Shown here: positions 6,068 to 6,340 of the stretch, piece after piece | How the letters are laid out: each line of letters opens with the position of its first letter | Numbering within the stretch: position 1 is the stretch's first letter | Source: Candidatus Paceibacterota bacterium | GTDB lineage: Bacteria > Patescibacteriota > Minisyncoccia > Phycocordibacterales > CAINVO01 | Direction of reading: 5' to 3' | DNA length: 6,340 nt | Assembly (NCBI GenBank): GCA_028714275.1 | Contig: JAQTMP010000043.1 | Span: 1-6,340 of the forward strand | Translations under genes and position numbers: made by a program | The notes under the pieces: generated by a model | Told to the model about the DNA's origin: nothing | The model's database searches: none | The model's input: the letters and a program-made list of their open reading frames with translations, nothing else

Positions 6068-6340
6068 TTAGTAACTCTGTTGAACTGGTTTATCATTGAG
6101 ACCCTGATCAGCGCTGGCTGAGTCGCTATTGACCGCATTTATCTGGCCATCGATAACGGCGGAGTCTTGATTGAGTGAAGCATCAGAAGTATCGGTGCTT
6201 GAAGCGGCCCCCGAAGAGTTTGCTGTAGAAGGTGAGAGAACATTAGACGAACCGGAACCGTTTGGAGGGATGACTTTGCCTTGACTATACATCACTATTC
6301 CAATGATGACGATGATTAAAATAACCACTGCAATACCTAT
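6068..6340 (-). CDS. Membrane-anchored Ser-rich hypothetical protein, partial (N-terminus off the right edge)
   Basis: The frame is open to the window edge, so the true start probably lies beyond 6340; the in-frame GTG at 6328 is less likely because it falls inside the membrane helix. About 90 residues are visible: a strongly hydrophobic helix (IGIAVVILIIVIIGIVMY), then a low-complexity tail rich in Ser, Ala, Asp and Asn (for example GSGSSN, SSGAASSTDTSD), ending PVQQSY. The design is a single-pass anchor with a flexible, probably extracytoplasmic tail. No cysteine or catalytic motif is visible. It directly precedes the secreted alanine-rich protein gene on the same strand, which suggests a shared envelope role. 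Function unknown. Confidence 0.75.
   Translation of the reverse strand: MGIAVVILIIVIIGIVMYSQGKVIPPNGSGSSNVLSPSTANSSGAASSTDTSDASLNQDSAVIDGQINAVNSDSASADQGLNDKPVQQSY

Noticed and set aside
6040..6138. Longer start for the secreted alanine-rich protein
   Set aside because: It would bury a textbook signal peptide (MKK plus hydrophobic core) 33 residues inside the protein and overlap the upstream gene by 71 nt.

Overview
The window looks like bacterial chromosome, moderately AT-rich, with six protein genes on the minus strand (one cut by each window edge) and one gene on the plus strand. Gene style suggests Candidate Phyla Radiation / Patescibacteria, perhaps Parcubacteria. The hints are lysine- and isoleucine-rich proteins, very short intergenic gaps, almost no Shine-Dalgarno sites, and an anchored Ser-rich protein next to a secreted Ala-rich helical one. 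This is an impression: there is no rRNA or ribosomal protein to settle it. The genetic code is standard (TAA and TAG stops, no in-frame TGA).

Reading the minus strand from the right edge: a partial membrane-anchored Ser-rich protein (6068-6340) is followed 28 nt later by a secreted, alanine-rich, helical protein of 292 residues (5161-6039). After a 34-nt gap carrying an extended -10 promoter comes a GlcD-like FAD-dependent 2-hydroxyacid dehydrogenase (3489-5126). A strong hairpin at 3411-3441 closes this unit and also closes the convergent plus-strand gene.

The plus-strand gene (2640-3386) encodes an unrecognised 248-residue soluble protein. It has its own promoter and terminator and clearly more G/C-ending codons than its neighbour, so it behaves like an independent cassette. 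A 116-bp divergent promoter region (2524-2639) separates it from the next unit.

The left third is a probable operon, dipZ - msrA - msrB (2523 down to 1). DipZ is a membrane CcdA-type electron conduit fused to an extracytoplasmic thioredoxin-like domain. MsrA and MsrB reduce the S and R forms of methionine sulfoxide. Together they form a thiol-based oxidative-damage repair module, comparable in logic to the CcdA/thioredoxin/Msr operons of pneumococcus.

The points most worth following up are the -10 boxes lying only 10-11 nt upstream of two start codons (leaderless or near-leaderless transcripts), the compositionally distinct orphan gene with a long hairpin inside it, and the DipZ-Msr coupling. 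I saw no CRISPR array, tRNA, rRNA, insertion sequence or clear defence system.
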